The notes: generated by a model from the letters alone, not told the origin. A stretch of 64,000 bases of DNA from Oryzobacter telluris (GCF_043099285.1 NZ_CP170723.1:1550001-1614000); one strand, 5' to 3'; positions 24,665 through 34,633 are shown, numbered from the stretch's first letter. Made by a program: numbers and translations.

Positions 24665-25213
24665 ATGAACGAGACCTACGTGACGATCCGGGGCCGGCTC
24701 GTGGCCGACCCCGCGGTCCGCACGACCCGCGCCGGCGGGCCGATGACCGTCTTCCGCATCGCGTCGTCGGTGCGCCGGCCGGTCCAGGGACAGCAGGGCG
24801 CCTGGGAGGACGCCGACACCACCTTCTACGACGTCGTCACCTACAAGGCGCTCGCGGCCAACGCCGGCGTCAGCCTGCGCAAGGGGCACCCGGTCAGCGT
24901 CCACGGCCGCCAGCACGTGCGGTCCTGGCAGAAGGACGACGGCTCGACCTGGTGGGGGGTCGAGGTCATCGCCGATGCCGTGGGCCACGACCTCACGTAC
25001 GGCACCACCGCGTTCTCCCGGGTGGGCCGGGGCCAGGAGGGCGACGGGTACCGCCGTGGTCCCGCGGTCGACGACGGCGCGGTCCCGCCCGAGCTCGAGG
25101 CGCCCGACGCCGAGCCGTACGTCGTGGAGGAGCCGCCCGGTCGTGGGCTCGGTGAGGTCGCGGCACCGGACTCGGGCCCGCTCGTGCGCCCCGGCGACGA
25201 GGCGGCCGCCTGA
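24665..25213 (+). CDS. ssb: Single-stranded DNA-binding protein paralogue
   Basis: A 182-residue SSB. The N-terminal OB fold is clear: VTIRGRLVADPAVRTTRAGG, TVFRIASS, FYDVVTYKALAANAG, KGHPVSVHGRQHVRSW and WGVEVIADAVGHDL. A disordered acidic/proline tail follows but it ends GDEAAA rather than the DDDIPF-type tip that recruits partner proteins. This makes it resemble the second SSB (SsbB-like) of actinobacteria rather than the housekeeping protein near rpsF. The ATG follows GAGGGAG. The function, recombination or chromosome segregation support, is inferred from those paralogues. Confidence 0.85.
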   Translation: MNETYVTIRGRLVADPAVRTTRAGGPMTVFRIASSVRRPVQGQQGAWEDADTTFYDVVTYKALAANAGVSLRKGHPVSVHGRQHVRSWQKDDGSTWWGVEVIADAVGHDLTYGTTAFSRVGRGQEGDGYRRGPAVDDGAVPPELEAPDAEPYVVEEPPGRGLGEVAAPDSGPLVRPGDEAAA

Positions 25214-25264
25214 CACCGGGGTGGCGGCGGGGGAGCGGATTCGGGCCGGAGCCCGTCCGGTCGA

Positions 25265-25270
25265 TAGCCT
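25265..25270 (+). promoter_or_regulatory. -10 hexamer TAGCCT, leaderless ettA promoter
   Basis: TAGCCT ends 7 bases before the ettA ATG, with no ribosome-binding site in between. Confidence 0.5.
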
Positions 25271-25277
25271 TGCTCCC

Positions 25278-26960
<1,683 letters not shown>

Positions 26961-26979
26961 CCCCTCCGGTCACGAGCCG

Positions 26980-27019
26980 GCCGCGCCCCCGCACCTCGCC
27001 CGAGGTGCGGGGGCGCGGC
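26980..27019 (+). terminator. Hairpin terminator after ettA
   Basis: Perfect 18-base GC-rich arms (26980-26997 and 27002-27019) with a 4-base loop start 20 bases after the ettA stop and end 13 bases before the -10 box of the next gene. Confidence 0.88.
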
Positions 27020-27031
27020 GCGTCCGGCGGC

Positions 27032-27037
27032 TAGGGT
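27032..27037 (+). promoter_or_regulatory. -10 hexamer TAGGGT, leaderless promoter of the second glycan group
   Basis: TAGGGT ends 7 bases before the GTG at 27045. It overlaps an upstream in-frame GTG (27036), which argues against that earlier start. Confidence 0.5.
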
Positions 27038-27044
27038 GAGCGCC

Positions 27045-28046
27045 GTGGAGAGCGAGACCCCCGGCACCCGACCGCACGAGGTCTCCGTCGTCATCCCGGT
27101 CTACGGGGGCGAGCGCACCCTGCGCGGTGTCGTCGAGGAGCTGAGCCCGAGCACGTCGGTGCGCACGTCGCCCGGCGGAAGGGCGTACCGCGTCACCGAG
27201 GTGCTCCTCGTCCACGACTGCGGGCCCGACCGGTCCGACGACGTCATCCGCGCCCTCGCGTCCGAGCACGCGTGGGTGCGCCCGGTCTGGCTCAGCCGCA
27301 ACTTCGGCCAGCACGCCGCGACCCTGGCGGGGATCGCGGCCTCGGGTGGCGAGTGGGTCGCCACGCTCGACGAGGACGGCCAGCACGACCCCGCGGCGCT
27401 CGGCGCGCTCCTCGACACGGCGATGGACCAGCAGGCCGACGTCGTCTACGCCCGCCCCAGCAACGAGCCGCCCCACGGCGCCGTCCGCAACCTCGCCTCC
27501 CGCGGCGCGAAGTCGCTCGTGCACCGGCTCGCGAAGGGCGCCCAGGCCGCCGACTTCAACAGCTACCGGCTCGTCCTCGGCGAGGTCGCCCGGTCCGTGG
27601 CCGCCTACTCCGGCCCCGGGATCTACCTCGACGTCGCCATCGCCTGGGTCGCCCGCCGCGTCGTCACCTGCCCGGTCGAGATGCGCGACGAGGGCGACCG
27701 CCCCTCGGGCTACAGCCTGCGCAGCCTCGTGTCGCACTTCTGGCGGCTCGTCCTCTCCAGCGGCACCCGCCCGCTGCGGTGGGTCAGCGCGCTGGGCGCC
27801 CTGGCGGTCGTCCTCGCCCCGGTGGTCGCCGTGGCGCTCATCGTGGGCCGGGCGCTCGGCAGCTGGGACGTCCCCGGGTGGACCTCGACGATGATCCTGC
27901 TCATGGTCGCCACGGGGATCCTGCTCTTCAGCCTCGGCGTCATCGCCGAGTACGTGGGCATGGCCGTCAACATGGCGATGGGCAAGCCGCTCTACCTGCC
28001 CGTCCGCGACCCGCGCGAGGGGCCGCTGGGCCGGGACCGCGCGTGA
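27045..28046 (+). CDS. Polyprenyl-phosphate-type family 2 glycosyltransferase
   Basis: A 333-residue membrane GT2 of the ArnC/GtrB/DPM type, which moves a sugar from a nucleotide carrier to polyprenyl phosphate at the inner leaflet. The GT-A domain has VSVVIPVYGGERTL, WLSRNFGQHAATL and TLDEDGQHDP with the metal-binding DED. Two C-terminal transmembrane helices (near ALGALAVVLAPVVAVALIVG and ILLMVATGILLFSLGVIAEYV) anchor it. The start is placed at GTG 27045 from the -10 position. Its stop overlaps the epimerase start (GTGA). Confidence 0.83.
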   Translation: MESETPGTRPHEVSVVIPVYGGERTLRGVVEELSPSTSVRTSPGGRAYRVTEVLLVHDCGPDRSDDVIRALASEHAWVRPVWLSRNFGQHAATLAGIAASGGEWVATLDEDGQHDPAALGALLDTAMDQQADVVYARPSNEPPHGAVRNLASRGAKSLVHRLAKGAQAADFNSYRLVLGEVARSVAAYSGPGIYLDVAIAWVARRVVTCPVEMRDEGDRPSGYSLRSLVSHFWRLVLSSGTRPLRWVSALGALAVVLAPVVAVALIVGRALGSWDVPGWTSTMILLMVATGILLFSLGVIAEYVGMAVNMAMGKPLYLPVRDPREGPLGRDRA

Positions 28047-29005
28047 CCGACCCCGCCGCCGGGACCCTCACCTGGGTCGTCGGCGCCGGAGGTCTCGTCG
28101 GGCGGCACGTCGCCGCGGCGTGCCGCGCCGCCGGGCACGAGGTCGTCACGACGAGCGTGCCGTGGGACGACGAGGACGCCAGCGTCGAGGCCCTGACCCG
28201 CGGGGTCGAGCGCTTCGCGGACCAGCGGACGGGGCGGGCCTGGTCACTGGCCTGGTGCGCGGGGGCCGGTGTCGTGGCCACGGGGGAGGACGCCCTCGAG
28301 GCCGAGGTGCGCGTCGTCCGGGCCGCGCTGGCAGCCCTGGGTGCCACGGTGAGCCCCGCGGACGACGGGGCGCTCTTCCTCGCCTCGTCCGCGGGCGGCC
28401 TCTACGCGGGGTCGAGCGTGCCCCCCTTCGACGAGGCGACCGACCCGCACCCGCTCGTCGCCTACGGCCGGGCCAAGCTCGCGATGGAGCACGAGGTGCG
28501 CGACCTCGTCGCCGGCACCGGGCTGCGCGCCGTCCTCGGCCGGCTCGCCAACGTCTACGGCCCCGGCCAGACCCTCGGCAAGCCGCAGGGACTGCTCTCG
28601 CAGCTGTGCCTGGCCCACGCCACCGGGCGTCCGCTCCCGGTCTTCGTGTCGATGGACACGATCCGTGACTACCTCTACGCCCCCGACGCCGGCCGCATGG
28701 TCGTGCGCTCCCTCGAGCTCGTGCGGCGCGAGGCCCCGGGCACCGTCGTCGCCAAGGTGCTGGCGTCCGGGGCCCCGGTCACGGTGGGGCACCTCGTCGC
28801 CGAGGCGCGGCGCGTCTTCCACCGACCGCTGCGCACGATCCCCGTCGGAGGGCGTGGTACCGGGCAGGTGCTCGACCTGCGCCTCGCCTCCCGCGTGTGG
28901 CCGGAGGTCGACGCGCTCGCCGCGACGCCGCTGCCCGCGGGGCTGGCCCGCACCGGGGCCGACGTCCTGGCCCGCGTGGTGTCCGGGGGACCGCTCGACG
29001 GGTGA
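28043..29005 (+). CDS. NAD-dependent sugar epimerase/dehydratase
   Basis: A 320-residue extended SDR. The Rossmann motif is divergent but readable (WVVGAGGLVGRHVAAA); the catalytic Tyr-x-x-x-Lys is in AYGRAKLAME; RLANVYGPGQTLGKPQGLLS and the SMDTIRDYLYAPDAGR region are typical of nucleotide-sugar epimerases. Translationally coupled to the polyprenyl GT2, it likely prepares that enzyme's donor sugar. The exact sugar is unknown. It converges with the methyltransferase gene 31 bases away; a 14-base perfect palindrome (29006-29019) follows the stop. Confidence 0.78.
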   Translation: MTDPAAGTLTWVVGAGGLVGRHVAAACRAAGHEVVTTSVPWDDEDASVEALTRGVERFADQRTGRAWSLAWCAGAGVVATGEDALEAEVRVVRAALAALGATVSPADDGALFLASSAGGLYAGSSVPPFDEATDPHPLVAYGRAKLAMEHEVRDLVAGTGLRAVLGRLANVYGPGQTLGKPQGLLSQLCLAHATGRPLPVFVSMDTIRDYLYAPDAGRMVVRSLELVRREAPGTVVAKVLASGAPVTVGHLVAEARRVFHRPLRTIPVGGRGTGQVLDLRLASRVWPEVDALAATPLPAGLARTGADVLARVVSGGPLDG

Positions 29006-29036
29006 GGCGGCGCGCCGCCCGCTGCGCCGCGCGGAG

Positions 29037-29774
29037 TCAGCCGACGCGCGTGGCCGCGAGGAACACCGACGAGCCGAAGGGCAGGTCGGTGCGCGACAGC
29101 ACGGCGGCGTCGAGCCGCGAGAGCCGGGTGAGGGCGGCGTTGAGCGGGCGGGGGAGGCGCGGCAGCGCCACGATGTCGGCCGGTCCGTGGTGTCGCCGGC
29201 TGGCGACCTTGCGGGCCGCCCGCTCGGCCGCGAACATCGGGAAGACCGAGGCGAAGCCGTAGGTGGCCCGCTCGACCCGGAAGCCGGCCCGCTCGACGGC
29301 GTCCACGGCACGCCCCCGGGTGTAGCGGCGGTGGTGGCCGTTGGCGACGTCGAAGTCCGACCAGGCCCACGTGTAGGCCGGGACCGACATGAGGAAGCGC
29401 CCGCCCGGGCGCAGGACGCGGCGCACCTCGGCGAGGGCGACGTCCTCCGGGTCGCAGTGCTCGATGACGTCGAAGGCCGACACGACGTCGAACGCCTCGT
29501 CGGCGAAGGGCAGGGCCAGGGCCGACCCGCAGACACCGTCCGACCCCAGCCCCCGGGGGTCGATGTCGAGCGAGACGGTCCGCGAGACCGCGTCGCGCAG
29601 CCAGGCGGCGCTGGGGCCGTCGGCGCTGCCGAGGTCGAGCGCGGTGCCCGCTCCCTCGACGAAGGACCGCAGGGCCACCTCGAGCAGGTCGGCACGGGCC
29701 ACGTACCACCAGTAGTCGGGGACGGCGATCGAGGCCGACCCGCCATGCCCCACGGTCGTCTGCGCCTCGGTCAC
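29037..29774 (-). CDS. Class I SAM-dependent methyltransferase
   Basis: A 245-residue enzyme. Motif I is TALDLGSADGPSAAWL, motif II VVSAFDVIEHCDPED, and post-motif residues RRVLRPGGRFLMSVPAYTW follow, the layout of Methyltransf_11/UbiE-like enzymes. The GTG overlaps the stop of the O-antigen-ligase-like gene by 4 bases, so it is cotranscribed with it. A glycan or lipid-linked sugar substrate is suggested by that coupling, not by sequence. Confidence 0.8.
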   Translation of the reverse strand: MTEAQTTVGHGGSASIAVPDYWWYVARADLLEVALRSFVEGAGTALDLGSADGPSAAWLRDAVSRTVSLDIDPRGLGSDGVCGSALALPFADEAFDVVSAFDVIEHCDPEDVALAEVRRVLRPGGRFLMSVPAYTWAWSDFDVANGHHRRYTRGRAVDAVERAGFRVERATYGFASVFPMFAAERAARKVASRRHHGPADIVALPRLPRPLNAALTRLSRLDAAVLSRTDLPFGSSVFLAATRVG

Positions 29775-31072
29775 CGGGTCACTGTATCGGCGGCCGGAGA
29801 GACCGATGGTCCGGCCCCCGTCGGTGTCGCGAGGGGCGTCGGGAGCATGCGGAGCGCCTCGGCATCCTGCGCCTCGTCACGGATCCGGGCCGCCTGCGCG
29901 AACCCGATGAGCCCCGCCGCGAGCGCGATGACCGCGATCGTCGTGCCGAAGACCTCGCCGAGCCGCAGGGCGCACACGAGGACGACGATGTTGGCGGCCT
30001 CTCCAGCGCGCGCCAGGCGGGACGGCGTCGGGCCCCGGCGAAACGGCCCGATGGCCATGAGGACGGTCACGCCCATCAGGGCCGCGAGGTACGGGTACCC
30101 GCCCTCGACGAGCGCCGACCAGTACGAGTTGTGGAAGAAGAAGGTGTCCCCGTTGGGGTAGAGGACCCAGGCCTCGCCGAGCCCCATCCCCTGGAACGGT
30201 GCACGTCCGAGCTTGGCCTGCGAGGCGGCGTCGATGGTGGCGCGGAACTGGTCGGACCCCCGCCGGTCCGAGAACGACCCGACCAAGGCGTACCTCGACT
30301 CGATGACGGGGATCACCAGGGCCATCGCGACACCGAGGGCGATCCGGCCCTGCGCCTCCAGCCTCGGACGAAGGGCGAACCACAACAGGCCGCAGGCCAG
30401 CGCGGCCAGCGAGGTGCGCGACCCCGACAACCACACGAACGCGACCGTCGCGGTGCCGACCGCCACCTGCCACCGTGGCTGGGTGGCCTGGGCCAGGAGC
30501 AGCAGACCCACGACGGCGTAGGCGAGGCCTGCCTGGTTCTTGTCGAGGAGGTACCCCGACAGCAGCTCGCCGTAGGGCGCGGGGGCCACGCCGGCGTAGA
30601 AGGCCACCGCGTTGAGGACGAGGCCGAACGCGGCGCCCCGTACCAACGAGGGCAGGTGCGCCCGGCCGTTGACGAGGGCGAGGAGCAGCAGCACGAGGAG
30701 GGCAAGCCGCATCGCGCGCTTCGGCCAGCCGAACAGGGACTCGTCCGGGCTGGTGACCGTGACGGCGACGAGGTAGCCCAGGACCAGGAAGCACGCGGTG
30801 GGGAGCCAGCGCAGGTGCACCGTCGGCCGCGTGGGGCGGCGCACTGTCGAGAGGAACACCAGGGCGGCGACGGCCACCAGGCCTGCGGCGAGGTTGCCGG
30901 GCACGCGGGGAACGGTGTAGGCGAACAAGCACACCGACCCGAGGGCGAACTCGGCGAATCGGGTGGGCTCTGCGGTGTCGTCAAGGCCGGGGCCCGGCAC
31001 CTCGGGGCCACCGGGGTGATGGGCGGTGACACGTGCGTCCGGGGGCGCCGAGGCGCCGGTGGTGGCGTCCAT
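29771..31072 (-). CDS. O-antigen ligase-like membrane protein (Wzy_C)
   Basis: A 433-residue integral membrane protein with about eleven hydrophobic segments from residue 40 onwards. The Wzy_C signature region is recognisable: a long extracytoplasmic loop with FRATIDAASQAKLGRAPFQG and GLGEAWVLYPNGD, ending in FFHNSYWSALVEGGYPYL with the conserved HN and EGG residues. In Gram-positives such proteins polymerise or attach lipid-linked oligosaccharides at the outer leaflet. It is the first gene of a two-gene operon with the methyltransferase and, with the divergent GT2/epimerase, forms a second surface-glycan group. Confidence 0.8.
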   Translation of the reverse strand: MDATTGASAPPDARVTAHHPGGPEVPGPGLDDTAEPTRFAEFALGSVCLFAYTVPRVPGNLAAGLVAVAALVFLSTVRRPTRPTVHLRWLPTACFLVLGYLVAVTVTSPDESLFGWPKRAMRLALLVLLLLALVNGRAHLPSLVRGAAFGLVLNAVAFYAGVAPAPYGELLSGYLLDKNQAGLAYAVVGLLLLAQATQPRWQVAVGTATVAFVWLSGSRTSLAALACGLLWFALRPRLEAQGRIALGVAMALVIPVIESRYALVGSFSDRRGSDQFRATIDAASQAKLGRAPFQGMGLGEAWVLYPNGDTFFFHNSYWSALVEGGYPYLAALMGVTVLMAIGPFRRGPTPSRLARAGEAANIVVLVCALRLGEVFGTTIAVIALAAGLIGFAQAARIRDEAQDAEALRMLPTPLATPTGAGPSVSPAADTVTR

Positions 31073-31197
31073 GGGCTCCTCTGCGGCCGCTCGACCCGGG
31101 ATGGGTGGCGCCCGGCGGCCGGGCCGCCGGGCGGGTTCAGGGTAACAGCGGGCCCCGGTCGGGGTCCGGAGATCGGGGCAGGTCCGGACCGTTCGGT

Positions 31198-31228
31198 CGG
31201 CGGTCCCACGGCGGTCCCACGGCGGTCC
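31198..31228. repeat. 11-bp tandem repeat, 2.8 copies
   Basis: The unit CGGCGGTCCCA is repeated nearly three times in the 188-bp gap between the O-antigen-ligase-like gene and the TetR gene stop. A GGTCCGGACC palindrome lies just before it. No gene is seen in the gap. Confidence 0.7.
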
Positions 31229-31260
31229 GTCGGCGGGTCGCGAGGGGTGGCGCGGAGGCG

Positions 31261-31926
31261 TCAGGAGGAGCGCACGAGGCGCACGGCGAGCTCGCCGTAG
31301 GCGACCTCGATGGCCTCCGGGGTGCGCCGGACCTCGGGGGAGTACCAGCGGGCGACGTCGATCGCCATCGAGAGCAGCGCGAGCGAGGTGGCCGACACGT
31401 CCACGACCGAGAACTCGCCGGTCTCCATCCCGTCGCGCAGCACCCCGGCGACGACCTGGTCGATCTCGCGGCGCAGGGTGAGCACCTCGTCGCGGTGCTC
31501 GGGGGAGAGGTGGCGGAACTCGAACTGGACGATCCGGCCGAGCTCGTAGTGCTCGGCGTGCCAGCGCGAGAAGCCGCCGACGATGCTGCGCAGGGCGTCG
31601 GTGGGGGTGGGGCCGGCCTCGGCCGCCGCGACGAGGAGGTCGCGGGCGCGGGCGTGGCCGCGTCGGCTCAGCTCGAAGAGCAGGACCTCCTTGGAGGCGA
31701 AGTGCACGTACACCCCGGCGGGCGACAGCCCGGCCCGCGAGGCGATGTCGCGCGTCGTCGTCGCGTGGAAGCCGCGCTCGGCGAAGGCGTCGGCGGCGGC
31801 GAGCATGATCCGCACGGCCGTGTCGGTGACGTCACCGGTGGTCCCGGCACGCCCGCCCTCGGGCGCCAGGGCGGCGAGGACGGCCGTCTCGCTGAGCGGG
31901 GGAGAGGTCGGCACGGTTGACAGCAT
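31261..31926 (-). CDS. TetR-family transcriptional regulator
   Basis: A 221-residue repressor-type protein. The N-terminal helix-turn-helix spans about residues 36-82 (AVRIMLAAADAFAERGFHATTTRDIA, SRAGLSPAGVYVHFASKEVLL). The C-terminal ligand-binding domain is all-helical. It is divergent from a long-chain acyl-CoA dehydrogenase, and the 73-bp gap holds a near-perfect operator, so it most likely controls that gene and itself in response to an acyl-CoA or fatty acid; the ligand is inferred. The start is an ATG at 31924-31926. Confidence 0.88.
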   Translation of the reverse strand: MLSTVPTSPPLSETAVLAALAPEGGRAGTTGDVTDTAVRIMLAAADAFAERGFHATTTRDIASRAGLSPAGVYVHFASKEVLLFELSRRGHARARDLLVAAAEAGPTPTDALRSIVGGFSRWHAEHYELGRIVQFEFRHLSPEHRDEVLTLRREIDQVVAGVLRDGMETGEFSVVDVSATSLALLSMAIDVARWYSPEVRRTPEAIEVAYGELAVRLVRSS

Positions 31927-31942
31927 GCCGCACGGTCGGGAA

Positions 31943-31960
31943 ACTAAGCAAGCGCTTAGT
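31943..31960. promoter_or_regulatory. Palindromic operator between TetR and acyl-CoA dehydrogenase genes
   Basis: ACTAAGC-4 bases-GCTTAGT is a perfect 7-bp inverted repeat, AT-richer than its surroundings, 17 bases before the TetR start and 39 before the dehydrogenase start. Operators of this look are typical for TetR regulators of fatty-acid genes. Confidence 0.8.
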
Positions 31961-31999
31961 CAACGTCGTCGCGCGACCCGAGCACCTGTCAGGAGAGCC

Positions 32000-33145
32000 A
32001 TGCCCCGCAACATCTACAGCTCCGAGCACGAGGACTTCCGGTCCTCGGTCGCCGAGTTCGTCGAGCGCACGCTCAAGCCGCGCGCCGAGCAGATGCTCGA
32101 GGTGAAGACGATCGACCGCGACATCTGGAAGGAGGCCGGGAGCCAGGGCCTGTTCGGCCTCGACATCCCCGAGGAGTTCGGGGGCATGGGCGCCGACGAC
32201 TACCGCTTCAACGCCGTCGCCGCCGAGGTGCTCAACGGCTTCAACGCCGCGGTCGGCTCGTGCTTCGGCATCCACAGCGACGTCTGCCCGCCCTACATCG
32301 TCGACCTCGGCACCCAGGAGCAGAAGGAGCGCTGGCTGCCCCCGATGGCCTCCGGCGACAAGATCTGCGCCATCGCGATGACCGAGCCCGGCGGCGGCTC
32401 CGACCTCGCCGCGCTGAAGACGACCGCCGTGCGCGACGGCGACCACTGGGTCGTCAACGGCAGCAAGACCTTCATCACCAACGGCTACCAGGCCGACCTC
32501 GTCATCGTCGCCACCCGCACCGACCCGAGCAAGGGTGCCAAGGGCATCACCTTGTTCATGCTCGAGGACGGCATGGAGGGCTTCACCCGCGGTCGCAAGC
32601 TCGACAAGGTGGGCCAGGAGGAGTCCGACACCGCCGAGCTGTTCTTCTCCGACGTCCGGGTGCCCGACTCCAACCGGATCGGTGAGGAGGGCATGGGCTT
32701 CATCGCGATGATGCAGCGCCTGCCGCAGGAGCGGGTCGGCGCCGCCTGCGCCAACGTCGCCCACGCCAAGCAGATCCTCATGGAGACCATCGAGTACGCC
32801 AAGGAGCGCAAGGCGTTCGGCCAGTCCATCGGCTCGTTCCAGCACAACAAGTTCAAGATCGCCGAGCTCGTCACCTCCATCGAGGTCGCCGAGGCCTACG
32901 TCGACGACTGCATCGAGGCGCACGCCGAGGGCCGCCTCTCCGCGGTCGACGCGGCGAAGGCCAAATGGTGGAGCGCCCAGGTGCAGAACGACGTCCTCGA
33001 CGAGTGCGTCCAGCTGCACGGTGGCTACGGCTTCATGAACGAGTACCGCGTGGCCCGCGCCTGGCGCGACGCCCGCGTCACGAAGATCTGGGCCGGCTCG
33101 AACGAGATCATGAAGGAGCTCATCGGCCGCGACCTCGGCCTCTGA
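32000..33145 (+). CDS. Long-chain-type acyl-CoA dehydrogenase
   Basis: A 381-residue FAD flavoprotein that introduces the trans-2 double bond into acyl-CoA in beta-oxidation. AIAMTEPGGGSDLAALKT and NGSKTFITNG line the FAD/substrate pocket. The catalytic base appears to be Glu244 in QRLPQERVG, the position used by long-chain and isovaleryl-CoA dehydrogenases; the medium-chain position reads WAGSNEIM, without Glu. That places it in the long-chain/isovaleryl subgroup. The ATG follows AGGAGAG. Control by the divergent TetR regulator is likely. Confidence 0.9.
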   Translation: MPRNIYSSEHEDFRSSVAEFVERTLKPRAEQMLEVKTIDRDIWKEAGSQGLFGLDIPEEFGGMGADDYRFNAVAAEVLNGFNAAVGSCFGIHSDVCPPYIVDLGTQEQKERWLPPMASGDKICAIAMTEPGGGSDLAALKTTAVRDGDHWVVNGSKTFITNGYQADLVIVATRTDPSKGAKGITLFMLEDGMEGFTRGRKLDKVGQEESDTAELFFSDVRVPDSNRIGEEGMGFIAMMQRLPQERVGAACANVAHAKQILMETIEYAKERKAFGQSIGSFQHNKFKIAELVTSIEVAEAYVDDCIEAHAEGRLSAVDAAKAKWWSAQVQNDVLDECVQLHGGYGFMNEYRVARAWRDARVTKIWAGSNEIMKELIGRDLGL

Positions 33146-33158
33146 CGCCAGCAGTCCC

Positions 33159-33195
33159 GCGATGCCGCCCGCTCAGACGAGCCAGGCGGCATCGC
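33159..33195. terminator. Bidirectional hairpin between convergent genes
   Basis: Eleven-base arms (33159-33169 and 33185-33195) enclose a second 4-bp hairpin (GCTC/GAGC). It lies just after the dehydrogenase stop and covers the last codons of the convergent lysoplasmalogenase gene, so it can terminate both. Confidence 0.7.
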
Positions 33196-33877
33196 CGCGT
33201 CCGGCCCTGCGCAGGACCCCCCGGGCGATGAGGCACTGGGCGGCGACGTAGGTCGCCATCACCCAGAACCCCTGCGCGGGAAGGGAGTACCCGTCGGCGA
33301 AGGCGTCGAGGGCGATGAGTCCGTCCGAGACGAGGAACAGGGCCCCTCCGGCGGCCGTGAGGCCGTTGACCCCGGTCGACAGCACGGCCATCGTCCCGAG
33401 CAGGGCGCCGTAGACGAGGACCGGGGCGAGCAGCGGTCCGGCCCCGCCGGCACAGGCGGCGACGAGCGCGACCACGACCGCGACGTACGCGACGAGCAGG
33501 GGTCGGCGACGGTGGAGGACGCTGCGGCCGCGGTACGGCAGGAACGCCGCGACGTAGGCGACCTGCGCGAGGAGGAAGAACCCGACCAGGAGCAGGAAGG
33601 CCGCGTCACCCTCCGCGAGACGGGGGAGGGAGTCGCCGAGCCAGGACAGGCCGAGCGCCACGAGGGTGAGGCGGACGAGGCGGGGTCGGGGCGCGGAGGT
33701 CGCCGTCCACACCGCGGCGGCGAGGAGCGGCATGAGCAGCACCTGGGTGCCGTCGGCCACGGGCTCGCCACCGGCGAGCTGGGCCCCCAGGTGCAGGACG
33801 GTGACGACCGCGAGGGTGGCGGCAGCCGTCCACGGCAGGGGGCGGTGGCGGGGGACCTGCGCGGCCGCCTCAGTCAA
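33173..33877 (-). CDS. Lysoplasmalogenase (YhhN/TMEM86 family)
   Basis: A 234-residue membrane protein with seven or eight transmembrane helices. YhhN-family proteins hydrolyse the vinyl ether bond of lysoplasmalogens. Conserved spots visible are GLSWLGDSLPRL (Asp in the second core helix) and LFLVSDGLIALDAF near the C-terminus. The start is uncertain: the only early candidate is TTG at 33875-33877, which overlaps the fabG-like stop by 8 bases; this suggests translational coupling. The enzymatic role is assigned from family only. Confidence 0.75.
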   Translation of the reverse strand: MTEAAAQVPRHRPLPWTAAATLAVVTVLHLGAQLAGGEPVADGTQVLLMPLLAAAVWTATSAPRPRLVRLTLVALGLSWLGDSLPRLAEGDAAFLLLVGFFLLAQVAYVAAFLPYRGRSVLHRRRPLLVAYVAVVVALVAACAGGAGPLLAPVLVYGALLGTMAVLSTGVNGLTAAGGALFLVSDGLIALDAFADGYSLPAQGFWVMATYVAAQCLIARGVLRRAGRGDAAWLV

Positions 33878-34625
33878 GCGGGCCGCCGGCGACGTAGATG
33901 ACCTGGCCCGACACGAACCCCGCCTCCTCCGAGACGAGGAAGGCGATGGTGGCGGCGATGTCCTCGGGCTGGCCGATGCGCGCCACGGGGATCTGGGCGG
34001 CGGTGTGGGCGACGAAGTCCTCGAACGACACCTTCATCCGCTCGGCGGTGGCGCGGGTCATGTCGGTCTGGATGAAGCCCGGGGCCACGGCGTTCGCGGT
34101 GACGCCGAACTTCCCCAGCTCGATGGCGAGGGTCTTGGTGAAGCCCTGGAGGCCGGCCTTCGCGGCGGCGTAGTTGGCCTGCCCGCGGTTGCCCTGCGCC
34201 GACGACGACGACAGGTTGACGATGCGCCCGTAGCGCTCCTGCGTCATGAAGGCCTGGCACGCCTTCGTCATGAGGAAGGCTCCCTTGAGGTGCACGCCCA
34301 TGACGGCGTCCCAGTCGCCCTCGGTCATCTTGAAGATGAGGTTGTCGCGGATGATCCCGGCGTTGTTGACGAGGACCACCGGGGGCCCGAGCTCGGCGGC
34401 GACCCGGGCCACCCCGGCCTCCACCTGCTCGGCGCTGGTGACGTCGACACCGACGCCGACGGCGCTGCCGCCGGCGTCACGGATCCGGCCGGCGACCTCC
34501 TCGCAGGCGGCCTCGTCGAGGTCGAGGACGGCCACCGCGAACCCGTCGCGGGCCAGCCGCTCGGCGGTGGCGGCCCCGATGCCGCGGGCTGCTCCGGTGA
34601 CGACGGCGACGCGCTGGGTGCTCAT
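33870..34625 (-). CDS. fabG: SDR oxidoreductase, FabG-like 3-oxoacyl-ACP reductase
   Basis: A 251-residue short-chain dehydrogenase. The cofactor motif is TGAARGIG (residues 10-17), VNNAGI follows, and the catalytic Ser-Tyr-Lys is in NLSSSSAQGNRGQANYAAAKAG. The C-terminal FVSGQVIYVAGG is FabG-like. The genome probably has a main fabG in the FASII cluster, so this may be an acyl-CoA-specific paralogue that works with the nearby acyl-CoA dehydrogenase. Start confirmed by a TAGCCT -10 ending 8 bases upstream. It is coupled to the lysoplasmalogenase gene. Confidence 0.85.
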   Translation of the reverse strand: MSTQRVAVVTGAARGIGAATAERLARDGFAVAVLDLDEAACEEVAGRIRDAGGSAVGVGVDVTSAEQVEAGVARVAAELGPPVVLVNNAGIIRDNLIFKMTEGDWDAVMGVHLKGAFLMTKACQAFMTQERYGRIVNLSSSSAQGNRGQANYAAAKAGLQGFTKTLAIELGKFGVTANAVAPGFIQTDMTRATAERMKVSFEDFVAHTAAQIPVARIGQPEDIAATIAFLVSEEAGFVSGQVIYVAGGPLD

Positions 34626-34633
34626 GGCAGCGA

